Of a stretch of DNA of 64,000 bases, positions 1 to 11,556 are shown piece after piece. The stretch comes from Solanum dulcamara (Eukaryota > Streptophyta > Magnoliopsida > Solanales > Solanaceae), in assembly GCF_947179165.1 (NCBI RefSeq), contig NC_077238.1:74833257-74897256 (forward strand), in the 5' to 3' direction. The notes under the pieces are model-generated. The model saw only the letters and a program-made list of their open reading frames with translations. It was not told where the DNA came from and searched no databases. The stretch's first letter is position 1, and the number at the start of each line of letters is the position of its first letter. Position numbers and translations under genes: made by a program.

Positions 1-10
1 GGGACATACT

Positions 11-955
11 AATGGGCTATCAAATTAGACCATCACTTTTTTGTCTAGCTAAAGCGTATTCAACTTATCGATTTATAGACAACCTTAAGGTTGATTGGTG
101 AATACTAACACAATCGATGGATATGCTGAAATGATTGAAATCTCTATAATTCACTTTTAACCAATGTCTGGTCTACCCTATCCAAGCACGGAGTTGAGCC
201 ACGTGGTCCAAACGAAACTTTGAGTTGCTTGGCTCCTAAAGTGGAACTGACTGTGTGAGGCTGGTTTTACAGAGCAACGAATAATTCTTGCTTCGTGTAG
301 TGGAAGAATTCTTTTGGGTTGCTTGGCTCCTAAAGTGGAACATACTGCGTGAGGCTGATTTTACAGAGCAACGAATAGTTTCCGCTTCGTGCAGTGGAAG
401 GATAATGTGCCAGTGCTTTCCAAGTTCAACAAAAACCTAATGGGCTATCAAATTAGACCACATTTTTTTGTCTAGCTAAAGCGTATTCAACTTATCGATT
501 TATAGACAAATTTAAGGTTGATTGGTGATTACTAACACAATCAATGGATATGGTAAAATGATTGAAATCTCTATAATTCACTTTTAACCAATGTCTGGTC
601 TGCCCTATCCAAGCACGGAGTTGAGTCCCGTGGTCCAAACGAAAGTTTTGGGTTTCTTGGCTCCTAAAGTGGGGCGGACTGCGTGAGGCTGATTTCACAG
701 AGCAACGAATAGTTCCGGCTTTGTGCAGTTGAAGGATAATGGGCCAGTGCTTTCCAAGTTCAATAAAAACCTAATGGGCTATCAAATTAGACCACCACTC
801 TTTTTTGTCTAGCTAAAGTGTATTCAACTTATCGGTTATTAATTTACAGATAAATTTATGGCCGATTGGTGAATACTAACACAATCGATGGATATGGTGA
901 AATGATTAAAATCTCTATAATTCACTCTTAACCAAAGATTTCACGTTTTGCTCAG
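11..955. repeat. tandem repeat array (left edge, partial)
   Basis: The same unit begins at about 11, 439 and 773, each time with aatgggctatcaaattagac, giving periods of 428 and 334 bases. The first unit is longer because its distal part (tggctcctaaagtgg ... gagcaacgaata) is itself duplicated, at about 228-315 and 318-405. The third unit breaks off near 955. The array reaches the window edge and may continue to the left. No coding potential is seen; the 68-codon open frame on - is an accident of the repeat. Confidence 0.85.
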
Positions 956-1900
956 AAAATGAAAAACTTTTGATAGGGATTATTTATTTGAAGCAAATTC
1001 AAATTTAATCGGTTCAACAAACTTTGAATATCGAATGATTAAATAAAAATAAATAAATAATGCTAAGAGCTAAATAAATCTACCAAAGTAAGCAAAGGCC
1101 ACACTGTTCATAGAGTGTTGCATATAACATGCTTTATTTAGTAGGACGAATTTTCCTTTATAGTACTATGATATCTTGGATCCCCTATTTATAGTGGCTA
1201 AAAGGGAGGCTTTTCTGTAAAAAAATAAAAAATAATCACCATCAGGTGTTTATACTAAATAAATAAATGTGTGACATGTATTTTGAACATTCACTTAATT
1301 ATGTACTACTTAACCATTGTTTATTTGTTAGACATATTTTTACTTTATTAAATCACTTAATTATAATAAGTTAATTAATTGGACGGTAAAATATTTACCA
1401 GGCTTTTCTTACTTTGATGATATTGCTAAGAAGATAATTTTAAAGAACAAAGTTGAAGTATGAGAGCAAATAATCTTGATATCTCATCTTCTGTATCCTC
1501 CCAAGTCCTAAGGGTATCACTGGAAAAAAAATGTTCTTTTTGTCCTGAAGTAAATGTCACTTTAGCGGGAAAAAAATTGTCCCAAAATAAATATCTCCTT
1601 AAAAATTCAAGATAAAAAAAGTTATATGTTTTTTCAACTATATTCTTAATAATATTGATCAATTCTCAAGAAACATTATTAAACAAGAATAATTTAGTAA
1701 ACTATACATTATTATATTTAGTGAGTTTTTAATGAACGTAATTTTTACTAAGGTGATACTTATATGCTTTAGAGATTGGTTTCTATTTTCTTTTTGTTTT
1801 TTTCACATGCATCTCACAAATAAAGTGGATCTCAAATCAAGTCAACCTAGCTATTATATATTTTTAAAATTTTATAAAACAAATAAAAGTTATATAATAC
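956..1900. other. AT-rich intergenic DNA
   Basis: No recognisable gene, element terminus or repeat. The short open frames here are AT-rich and look like chance frames. Confidence 0.5.
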
Positions 1901-1920
1901 ATGCTAGAGCTTCCAAGATC

Positions 1921-1927
1921 TATAAAT
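1921..1927 (+). promoter_or_regulatory. TATA box of the cystine-knot gene
   Basis: TATAAAT lies 55 bases before the ATG at 1982. This would put the transcript start near 1950 and leave a 5' leader of about 30 bases. Seen in sequence; function inferred. Confidence 0.5.
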
Positions 1928-1981
1928 TAGGACAATAATAGAGTAATGAGATGCTCACACAAAAAGCTTTCACAAAGAAGC

Positions 1982-2413
1982 ATGATGTTACTTAAGTTTA
2001 TCGCTATATTTATCATAGCAATTTCAAGTTAGTATATATCCATCTCTCTTTTTATGTTTGTTAATATGTATAGGTATGTAAATACGTGACTTTTAACGTA
2101 TTTCATACGTATGCATAGATGTGCATATTTTTTCATATTATATCTCTTGTGATTCTTCTGATATTTATATGATGATGAAAATTAATTTTCAGTCAATATA
2201 CTATGGTTCTCAACGATAAAAGTCGAAGCTAGACCAGATATTGATCATGTTTTCTCAGGACTCAAGAGAAGACTGCTCCCACAACTTAATGGTTTGGTAA
2301 CATGTTTTAGATCTTGTACTTTGAATAGTGATTGTAGTGATGGATGGACTTGTCTTACTTGTAAGAAATCGGCGTTTACTACTTGGGACCAATACATGTG
2401 TTTGGCTAATTGA
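1982..2413 (+). CDS. PCI/TCMP-like cystine-knot miniprotein precursor (two exons)
   Basis: Exon 1 is 1982-2027 and exon 2 is 2193-2413. The intron 2028-2192 has a GTTAGT donor and a TTTTCAG acceptor. Splicing gives 88 residues; without it the frame stops at once. Residues 1-28 are hydrophobic and end IKVEA, as in a signal peptide, followed by a short propeptide. Six cysteines follow at 53, 57, 63, 69, 72 and 85. The spacing of the first five (3, 5, 5, 2) equals that of potato carboxypeptidase inhibitor as I remember it, including a DCSxxW core. The last loop is longer (12 residues instead of 6), and the Pro-Tyr-Val-Gly tail that enters the carboxypeptidase active site is absent: this protein ends CLAN. 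The fold is therefore well supported, but classical inhibition is doubtful. Members of this Solanaceae family (tomato TCMPs) are secreted and act in fruit and flower development or defence. A TATA box lies just upstream. Confidence 0.8.
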
Positions 2414-3740
2414 ATGTCAATTTACGGGGCATCTTATTTTGGTCGTCTCATGATTTAATTAGTACTTGCTTTGTATTTTATTTTACACAAATATTCAATA
2501 TTAAGTAATTTTCAAGTAAAGGTACATTTTTTTTGGCTTCTTATACTTCTGCATTCAGACACAAATGATTGAAATTTAATTTCAACTAATTCTAACATGT
2601 AATATGTATTACTGAGCATATACATATATGAGAATTAAAAGGATGTTAAATAAGTTTGTTAGATAATTTGTTGTTATTTTGATTGTTTTTTTTTGATGAT
2701 TGACTTTTTTTTTTTATAAGTCATGTAACTTATATTTTAAATTTGAGCTTATTTGGAGTAGATTTTGGGGGCTGAAATTGAAAGCCAAAAAAATATTTTA
2801 GACGCACATGACTGAAATATTAACTACTTTTAACATATGTGAAATCAAGATATTCATAAAAATAAAAAAAATTAAAACGCTACTAAATGAGTTTGTTAGA
2901 TGTAATCAGATTTCAGTGGCAATCAAAAGATTTTTTTAAAAAAAACAATCTGGTTCATATGTTTCGGACAAAAAAAAGTTTGTCAAATTTGTTGTTGTTT
3001 TGACAAATTTTGTGTTTATTTAAAGTAAATTTGAGGGTAGAATTGTTGAAATTTGAAGAACAAAAAGACAAGAAATATGTCAAAACGTCATACATACATG
3101 ACTAAAATTTTAAGACAAATTTTATATGTAAATCAAACACAAATTTTCAACTTCAATCACATACATTTAAATTACTTTTGAAACAAATAAACTTGTAAGA
3201 AAAATAGTTACACCCAATATTTATATATCAAATAAAATAATTTAACATTATAAAAACAGACAAAAAAAAAACAATTTATTGATTTCCCTACTAAATGTAT
3301 CCCTGTGGTAACACCATAACATACATATGTGGGAGATATTGATTCAAAACAAATATCTCAACTTGTTGCAATCTCAATTGATCACAACTAACGCATATTT
3401 TATTTCAATTGTCACTATAATCATAAAATGGATCATAATCATAAATTTCCTTTGATTCAGAATTAATTTTCATGTTCTGCACAAGGATATCATCCCGTGC
3501 ATAACGACATTTCCACTTTACTTTGGATTTGCGGATATCATCTGCATTTTTAATAAATTCAATCATTAACACGTTTCATAAGTGACAGTGAAAATCTACA
3601 CTATTAATAGCAAGAAAATTGACCATTTTTATCCAACCATTATTAAGTTATTTTCTAAAAAAAGTTTATGTCTGCTGCTGCAAATTTAGGCTATATATGC
3701 TCCTCTAATCATATATAATTGCTTCTAGGTTATGTTTTGG
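2414..3740. other. AT-rich intergenic DNA with weak internal repeats
   Basis: Two diverged copies of a phrase like aaatgagtttgttagat occur near 2650 and 2885, with related text near 2970-3060. Nothing codes. It may be remains of an old unidentified repeat. No second cystine-knot copy was found. Confidence 0.4.
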
Positions 3741-3818
3741 GAAATTTTCATAAACATACTAAGAAGTGAAACATAATAGGACTTTCTTGGCCAAAGTTTG
3801 CCTATTTACCAAGCATAA
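3741..3818 (+). mobile_element. MULE-like terminal sequence fragment
   Basis: The stretch from gggaaattttcataaacata to the LTR at 3819 contains gtgaaacataatagga and gcctatttacc. The reverse complement of about 19120-19185 contains nearly the same series. Two dispersed copies with AT-rich inner sequence fit the end of a Solanaceae MULE-type element. It is cut by the LTR that follows. Confidence 0.4.
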
Positions 3819-6431
3819 TGTTATACCCCAAAATTCTTTTAAGTTAAGACCCGAGCCTTTCTTCTTATGCGTATAGGTCCGAGCCCGATGACTTCTAATT
3901 GAACGTATGTTTTAGGATCAATTCCTAAGTATTTGAAGTGTATTAGAGGTGAATTAGGATCACGAGAAACTTCTAGTACTAAGTTGAGTTCAAAGATCAT
4001 TTACCGATTGAGTTTTCGTATAAAATTATATAAGGGTCAACTTCAAACGACCATAACTTTCAGAATATTAAGATTTAGGTGGCCCATGACCTATCAAATT
4101 AAAGGTATTTGAGTCCTCTTTCCAACGCCACAAAATTTGCCTCATTCCGAGTTTGGAGTAAAAGTTATGACCATTTTATCAAATATTGTCACTGCAAAGC
4201 GCCCGAAATTAGCTGCAGTAGTTTGGGCCCTGGCGCGGCGCGCACTATCTCTTCAGCAGGCCCCTGGACCCATTTTTCAGATTTTTCTTGAGGAAGGACA
4301 TTTCGGACTTTTTTCCACCCTTCCCAAACCTAATAACCTATTATGTTTTGAGACTAAAACTCCACCTTCTAGAGGTATTTTCTTCTCATTCACCCTTGGA
4401 ACCTTGGAGAGAAGAGATTAGAAAGAAGAAGAAGAAGACCTAGGTTTCAAGCCATTATTTAAGTATTGATTTCCTTCTATTTTCAAGTATGTAAGGCTAA
4501 CCACAACATTGGATTGAGTTCGTCCACGTGTCCTACATCTAATTCTCTCAATTGTTGAAAATGAGTTGAGTCTAACTTAGTTTCTTGAATTCTAATTGAG
4601 TTAATTCTTCTTCTATTGAGTTCCGTATAATTATGTAGTGAGATCATTGTTGTTTACTACCGCTCAATTGATTGGAATTGTTGTTCATGGATACTTTCCT
4701 TTGAACCCTAATTAATTTGATAATCATAATTTTTTCATACATATTTTTGAGTAAAAGGTGATAACTCTTATGCATTGATGAAGAGAATGATTTGAACTAA
4801 TATTTTATATATTTTATAAAGTCTAAATGACCATGAGGATCGAACATGATAGATTGAAATCGAGAAGGAGTTTGACGAGATGTGAATGATTTTAAAAGCA
4901 TATTTTGCACATTTTCACGGATTATTTTTTGGAATTCCCATTGCAGGCCCCAAAATTCTATTTTAGACTCAATTTTTAGAGTGAAAAACTATCGGAAAGT
5001 GGACTTGAAGTGCGCATGTTCGACTTTGAGGTAGGCTACGATCTCCCCCTTTTGACTCAACTTTATTAGATATTGTGTAGTATATTTTACATGTGACTTA
5101 AGTGAGTATTTTCCGAGATTAGCGTAAAGAACTTGATGGTTTGAGCATGAGCATTGATTTTAAATGAGTTTGAGTTTTCATATGAATTGAGTTCTTGAGT
5201 CATTTATAATTTTATTGAGTCTTAATGCATGATTTGTGAACGTCTTAAATAAGCATGAGTCGAGCATGAGTTGAGTTTGAAAGGTTCTTAAACTTCTATT
5301 ATTTTGTACATGAGTATTTTGAGTATAAATGGTTGTTTGAGATGGAGATTTGATTGAGCTTGATAGCATGCTTTTATTTTTTAAAATGAAAAAGCATGAT
5401 GATTTGAGACGAGATTGGGTTTTGAAAAGGGTCCAATGAGACCAGATGAGATAATTTGATTATTTTACCTGATCGATATGAGCATCATATATTTTGGGAG
5501 TAGTATCGAACACCAATTTGGATAAGAGTATACATAACTCAAATCCCATGAACTACGTAGCCAGCGTAGGATGAGGGTAAAATATCTTAAGTCCCAAAAC
5601 GATGGACTTTGATTGATTGTGAATCCAATTATAGTGATTCGTCCCTTATCCTAATAAAGTATTAGACGGGTGTGGCAATGACACAACTTCGTTGTACATC
5701 ACTCACTCATATGGTTATGGTTGTCGGTTAGAAAAGCTCCCTAATAATAATACAAAATGAATGATTTGACTTGATTGAGATTGCATACGATTGAGTCGAT
5801 TTGAAAAACTATGATTAAGTCGATTGAAAGACATTGCATATTTTGAACTTGCATTTTTATTGTGTTGAGTCCCTTGAGTTGACTTGAATATCTTTGAGTA
5901 AGTTTCCTTTCAGCTATATTACATACCCATACATTCCACGTACTGACGCCATTTGGCCTGCATCGCTTCATGATGCAACTACAAGTATTAGAGATCTTCA
6001 ACAGGCGCATCTTTGAAGATCATTTCTACTCTCAGCTTTTGGTGAGTTCTTCTTGCATCCGGAGGCACTCTTGAGTTATTATCTTTTATTTTGGGTATTT
6101 TTTTTGGGGTAGCCATGAGCTTTTCATTGGCACCTTTTTGATAGTGATGGAGGCTTCATAGACAGATCGGTGATAGTGTCGAGTAGATGTTCTGATTTTC
6201 AAAACTATCCTTATGATATGGAGTTGATTTGAGAGTTGTTTTAAATACATTATTCTTCTCGAAATGTTGATTTGATTAGCCCACTTAAATGTTTTTTAAA
6301 TTTCTATTGAGTTTTCCACTGAGTGCATGAATAAATGAATTGATGTGTGATTAGACCAAGTGGTTCGCTTGGAGACCAGTAATAGTCTTCGAGTGTCGTC
6401 CATGCCTAGGATACCCTCTCGAAGCATGACA
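3819..6431 (+). mobile_element. 5' LTR of Ty3/gypsy element 1
   Basis: It begins TGTTATACCCC and ends GCATGACA, directly before a primer-binding site. The same start recurs at 8446 in the same orientation, after a polypurine tract, so this is the 5' member of an LTR pair. It is 2613 bases long. The first 220 bases match the 3' copy closely apart from substitutions and one short deletion. A GC-rich patch lies near 4195-4270. Open frames inside are non-coding by appearance. Confidence 0.8.
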
Positions 6432-6435
6432 AACT

Positions 6436-6447
6436 TGGTATTAGAAC
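6436..6447 (+). other. primer-binding site (initiator tRNA-Met type)
   Basis: TGGTATTAGAAC lies four bases after the LTR end. It differs at two positions from the plant retrotransposon site TGGTATCAGAGC, which pairs with the 3' end of initiator tRNA-Met. Confidence 0.7.
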
Positions 6448-8429
6448 ACAGAGTTCAAGAGTCCCAGGGTGTCTATGAAGCTGTGTCTAGTAGAGTCTTG
6501 CTTATGGGTAAGTCGTTCACCACACTTATAATCAGGAGGCTATAGGACATTAGGAATTATTTCACTTCTTTCATATTCTGAGTTCGTGCGATAGAGTTTA
6601 ACTCTATAAAAGTTCCCTTCTAATTCGTGTGTTTCTCAAATCCATTCAACTACCCCTCATACTCAAGGTGGTTGGAACAATAAAACTCAGATCCTTATTG
6701 ATGAGTTACTTTTAGATAAAATATTCAGAGAGTAAAGAGACTGCACGAGGGCATGAGAGGAGCCCATTACTTTGCGTAAATTTTTTGATTTGAAAGAATG
6801 CACTCTTATTCACATGAATTGTGCATTGAGCCAAAAAAAGATGTACTCCCAGACTCTCTTTCTTAAACCATGCTTTAGATGTTATCTTTGAGAGAAAAGT
6901 TATGTCTCTAAATGATTAGTGCCATCATTTGATGGAATGTGATTTGAGGCATGGTAAGCTATGATTCATAGAATGATCCTAGATCTAGGAAGATGGAGTT
7001 AGAGGAGTAGAAACCAAATAATGGGAACGGTGATTGATTGAGGCAAGTACCTAGAGTTAGGTATCTATAAGGTAAGCAATGGGGTTAGAAGTCAAGTCCC
7101 TTTGACTTTGACTAAAGATGTAGTAAGTATCGTCTAGCTTTCATGACAAGAGGTAGAGGAAGAGTTGATAGTTAAAATGAGATAGAGTACACTCAAATCA
7201 TAAGAGAAGTTTTATATTGAGGTGTCTTTGTGTTAGTAAAAGGCCTAGTATAGGTGTTGAACGGAAGGGAGGAGTAGTCATGAGATGATAGATCTAAGCT
7301 AGGCTTATGATTTTGAAAAGAGAGCCCCATGTTATTTAGAGGGATATGAATATAACTAGACAATGAGGTGTAATGAATGGGTAAATAGTACTTAGGTTAA
7401 GAAAGGAGATGAGGTGATAAATTATAATTAGACAGACAATGAGATGAGGATCGATTACTTGTCATGAGGCCTTAGTAGGAGAGTGTTTCTTAATTTCACC
7501 TAGTAGTTGTAAGTTGGTATAGTATGCAAACAGTGTGTGATGTGCGTGTTATTACTAGACCCTAACCTTGAATTTAAGATGAGTAGTGTGAAGAAAGAGG
7601 GGATATCATTATGCGTTTGATAGTGCTAGTTTTATGATTTGATTTAGTAGGCTTGACATGGTGTATGCGAGAGATTAAGATATTATCTTCCAAGAAGTTT
7701 GATGCTACGAGTGTGGTGTATATGACCCTTAGATGTAAATAGTGAATTAAGGCTAAGTCATTTGGTAAGAAGAGGCTTAAGATGTATATCTGAGATAGTA
7801 TAAAGTTGTATGAGAGGAAAAAACTTGGAGTTTGAGGTGAATGATTGGATATACGTGAAGGGTGTTATGAGGCTTGGAAAGAATGGGAAGCTTGGGCACC
7901 AATATATTAGCCTTACCAAAGTGTGAAGAGGATTGAAGATGTCACTCATGAATTAGAGTTACCTTTTTAGTTAGTCGTTATTCGTCCGGTGCTTCATGTC
8001 TCGATGATCGAAGGAGTTCTTGGGAGATTCTTTGTTGGTAGTTCCTATTGATAGTGCTAAAATCAAGGATAGTCTGTCCTATGAGGATGATATGAAGATC
8101 AAATATCTACTTCTATTCATGCTATCAACGATGATGTTGAAAGTAACATCCTATTCTTGATTCGAGTTGATATCTTCTTTCTTGCGTTCGACGGTTGATG
8201 ATATAAATGTTTGAGTGATTCGATTGATAGAGTTTCGATGTTCTATTCATGTCTAATGATGAGAATGTTGAAGGAAATGTCTCTACTCTTGATTTGGATT
8301 GATATGTCCATCTTTGAGTTTGAATAATTACTTATTTTGAGCATTTGATTGGTTGAATGATTGAGTCTTGAATGTTATTCGTGCCTCGAGTCCATCCTCG
8401 GTTTACTCATTATTCGAGGACGAATGATC
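6448..8429 (+). mobile_element. decayed internal region of gypsy element 1
   Basis: About 2 kb separates the primer site from the 3' LTR, much less than the 4-5 kb of a complete gypsy gag-pol, so most of pol is deleted. No long frame remains. The end of the region still shows integrase C-terminal text (see 7840-8100), which gives the + orientation. Stops and frameshifts occur throughout. Confidence 0.65.
7840..8100 (+). pseudogene. gypsy integrase C-terminal / pre-chromodomain remnant
   Basis: Reading across broken frames gives pieces such as KGVMRxGKxGKLxxxYIxL, then ELELP, HVSM and DSLSYE. This order is the C-terminal end of integrase in Tekay/Del-like chromoviruses. In-frame stops and frame changes show it is dead. 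Confidence 0.65.
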
Positions 8430-8431
8430 CC

Positions 8432-8440
8432 AAGGGGGGG
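8432..8440 (+). other. polypurine tract
   Basis: AAGGGGGGG lies five bases before the 3' LTR at 8446, the normal place for plus-strand priming. Confidence 0.7.
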
Positions 8441-8445
8441 AATAT

Positions 8446-8669
8446 TGTTATACCCCAAAATTCTTTTAAGTTAAGACCTGAGCCTTTCTTCTTATGCGTA
8501 TAGGCCCAAGCCCGATGACTCCTAATTGAACGTATGTTTTGGGATCAATTACTAAGTAATTGAAATGTATTAGGGTCATGAGGAGCCTCCAGTACTAAGT
8601 CGAGTTCAAATATCATTTACCGATTGAGTTTCGTATAAGATTATATAAGGATCAACTTCAAATGACCAT
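8446..8669 (+). mobile_element. 3' LTR of gypsy element 1, truncated
   Basis: It repeats the first 224 or so bases of the LTR at 3819, then stops abruptly at 8669 where a different LTR start, TGTGACACCC, begins. The remaining 2.4 kb of this LTR is not found in the window. Confidence 0.8.
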
Positions 8670-11402
8670 TGTGACACCCAATTTTGGCCCTCCACAACGT
8701 AATTTTAAAAAAATTGAGTTTTCTCAATTTTAAATAATTTCAATGACCTTACACAATATATATATATATATATATATTAATAATTCTTGAATAGTAATAT
8801 ATATTTTTACTTATATTATTACTTTGTATCATTATTTGAGAATCACTCAAAAAGAATATTTATCTTAAACTAAATACTTTGTAATTAGTTTGGCCTAGTT
8901 AATAGACTCATATTTCAAGTTAATTAGTTTAAACTTACGTTAATTATTCTACTTTGTCAAAATTAAGAAGTTTGTTAATTAATTGATGTTTATTCATCCT
9001 ATTTTAATTTTAGCCTTCTTCAATTTTAAATAAATTAAAATATTTAGCTTTTATAAAAATTAAAATATTTTCAAGTTATTTTAAAACAATTTTTGTCATC
9101 CTTATTGTTTTAAGATAATGTAGATAGTTTGTATAATTATTACCTTTTAGGAATATTCAAAATTGACCTATAAAAGGGATTTTTATTTTATTAATTATTT
9201 CATAAATTAGTATTTTTTTTTGAATTAATTTGTTACAATTAGGTTAATTATTTTATTTTTGTTATGAATTAAGAAGCTCGTTAATTAATTGATATTAATT
9301 CATCTTATTTGATTTTTTAAATCGAATTCACTAATTAATTTTATTTTTTGGCTAATTTTTTTTATCTCATTTCTTTACTATATTCACTACATTTCCATTT
9401 CTTCCCCTAAACAACACCTACTACAATATTTAAATCCAATATTTAATTCTTATGCATTATTCCAGCAAATAATTAATACTATATTAACAATATTTAATTT
9501 CTACATTAATAATTAGTACTACATCATGTAAATAATATTATATTAATATATACACATCCCCTCAATTTTCACACTCCCATGTGACTACTACAATATTTAA
9601 ATCCAATATTTAATTCCTATGCAATATTTCAGCAATTAATTAATACTATATTAACAACATTTAATACTACATCATGTAATATTTCAGCAAATAATATATA
9701 ATATTACTCCCTGTAGGTCGAGCCTCCTTTTCAGTCGCGCCGTTATCGGACATTGCAGGCTGAGCATCTATTTCTCGATATTAATATATATCCATCCCTC
9801 AATTTCTACACTTTTCTGACACCACACAGGCCTATTCCCCTTTTCCCCCTATTTATTTTCCTATACACTTACATTAAATAATACTATATTAATTAACCCA
9901 TCACCATCCAACACTATTACTAAATATAATATACACCCTAACCAGCACCTATTTCCCCCCTACACTACATCATTCCCAAAACTCGAGAAAACCTATACTC
10001 AAACGCATGCGTATGTCGATTTTACATTATTTTATTCGTTCGTCCATTCCGCGTTATTTTATTCCTCCGTCCATTCTGCATTATTTGTTTTTCATCCGTG
10101 CCTCATCTCTTTAAACTGGCTATTTTCTCTTCTAAAGGGGGGCTCTCTATTATTGTTCGGGTTCCCTTATGGCATTTGACTTTTCAGTAGAAATAACTTG
10201 TGTGTTAATTTCGGCTATTGACATCCATCTGAGTTAGCTTGTATATCTATGGTCGAGATAGAGACCTACACCCTAGTTCACTGCTCCAAAAAAGGTTAGT
10301 ATCCATCCTCTTTTCAGTTTGCTATTTTCAAACTTAAGTGTGTGATTTTGTTTGGGGTATTCTTGTCATGCCTCTGTTTTGTTTTAATATTTTAGTCTCT
10401 GTTTTACCATGAATTTTCTATCTAAGAATCAGTGTACATAAATAATAATAATTATGGATACTTTTTTTAAGAGAAATTATTGATTTGTTCACTCACCGAA
10501 CATGTGATTAATTCTATCGTTGGTCTATTTTCTCTGTTCTAAAATTTATTTTGCTTGTTCTTACTTTGGAATCTATATGAGAAGACTTAAAAATGAGTTA
10601 TGAACGCTAGAAGGGCAACTACTGATTCATATAAGTTTGAGCTCGTCAAAGATGTGCAAAATTTCAAGTAATTTTGTTCCTCTTCTGAAAAGAAAATTTA
10701 TTTTCTCTAGCCTACTTGAACGATGTTTTTACCTACTTTCCTATTAACTCCTAGCTGTTTTGACTAATTATAAGAATATACATGAGGTTTCTCTTCTTAG
10801 TAATCGACTGAATCTAAATGAGTGTTTATAAAAAATAAAAATAAAAACATTCTTAAGTGTTTGTTAGTTCCCTGTTGTAGATATGTTTATAAATTTAAGT
10901 TCTAAAATTATTAAAGATTGTCGAATGGATTTGAGTTAGTAAAAGAATGCTTATTTACTTGAAAGTTGTACATAAACGCGTTTGTCCATTTGGGGTATCT
11001 GAATATTGGATTATTAATTTTCTGGCCATGAAAAATTGCTTTGTTGAGACTTCCTAATTGAAAACTTGCTTCATGACTTCATTTTTCTCTTGCAAATGGT
11101 ATGTTGTAAGACATTGATAGAGGTGTAGTTTAACTTTGGTTTTTATTTAGTAAACTTAGAGAATGATAATTGATTATCTATGCAGATTTTCCATTAAATT
11201 TTCACTGTCAAGTTGGCTAAATATTTGTCATTTTTACTCTCTTCTTTTATTAGGAGATTGTGTTTGTTGCTGTTAGTTTTGATTTCTAATTTTATTTGTT
11301 GGCATCCTTATGCATGTTTAAGAATCAAATTATTCTTCTCTAATTCTTATTTTTTCTTCTCTTTGCTTATGTATTCGGCGCGAACGAATTTGGAGTCTTA
11401 AG
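8670..11402 (+). mobile_element. probable LTR and leader of a Tat/Ogre-like element
   Basis: TGTGACACCC is a typical LTR start, and the Tat-type gag found at 14251 onwards has the same orientation. The sequence is AT-rich and non-coding, with a (TA)n run near 8757-8780. I could not find the LTR end or the primer site, so the division into LTR and leader is open. It ends where a minus-strand retroelement fragment begins, at about 11403. Confidence 0.5.
9421..9690. repeat. tandem duplication of about 167 bp
   Basis: ctacaatatttaaatcc followed by similar text occurs at about 9421 and again at about 9588. The second copy is slightly shortened. It lies inside the putative Tat-like LTR. Confidence 0.6.
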
Positions 11403-11556
11403 GCTAGACTCACCCATATGAAGTAAAACAATTCCTAATGTCCTATAGCCTCCTGTTTATAAGTGTGGTGCATAACACACCCATAAGCAAGACTCTACTA
11501 GACACGGCTTCATAGACACCCTAGGACTCTTAAACTCTGTGCTCTGATACCAAGTT
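11403..11556 (-). mobile_element. leader fragment of a minus-strand gypsy element, with primer-binding site
   Basis: On - this reads TGGTATCAGAGC (positions 11552-11541), a perfect initiator tRNA-Met site, four bases after the LTR end. About 140 bases of leader follow, closely resembling the leader of element 1 at 6448-6560. The leader ends near 11400 (boundary uncertain by some 50 bases); the rest of the element is missing. Confidence 0.7.

Noticed and set aside
4109..4421. Open frames in the LTR at 3819 as genes
   Set aside because: They lie in LTR sequence, overlap in two frames and their GC-rich part is a family repeat.
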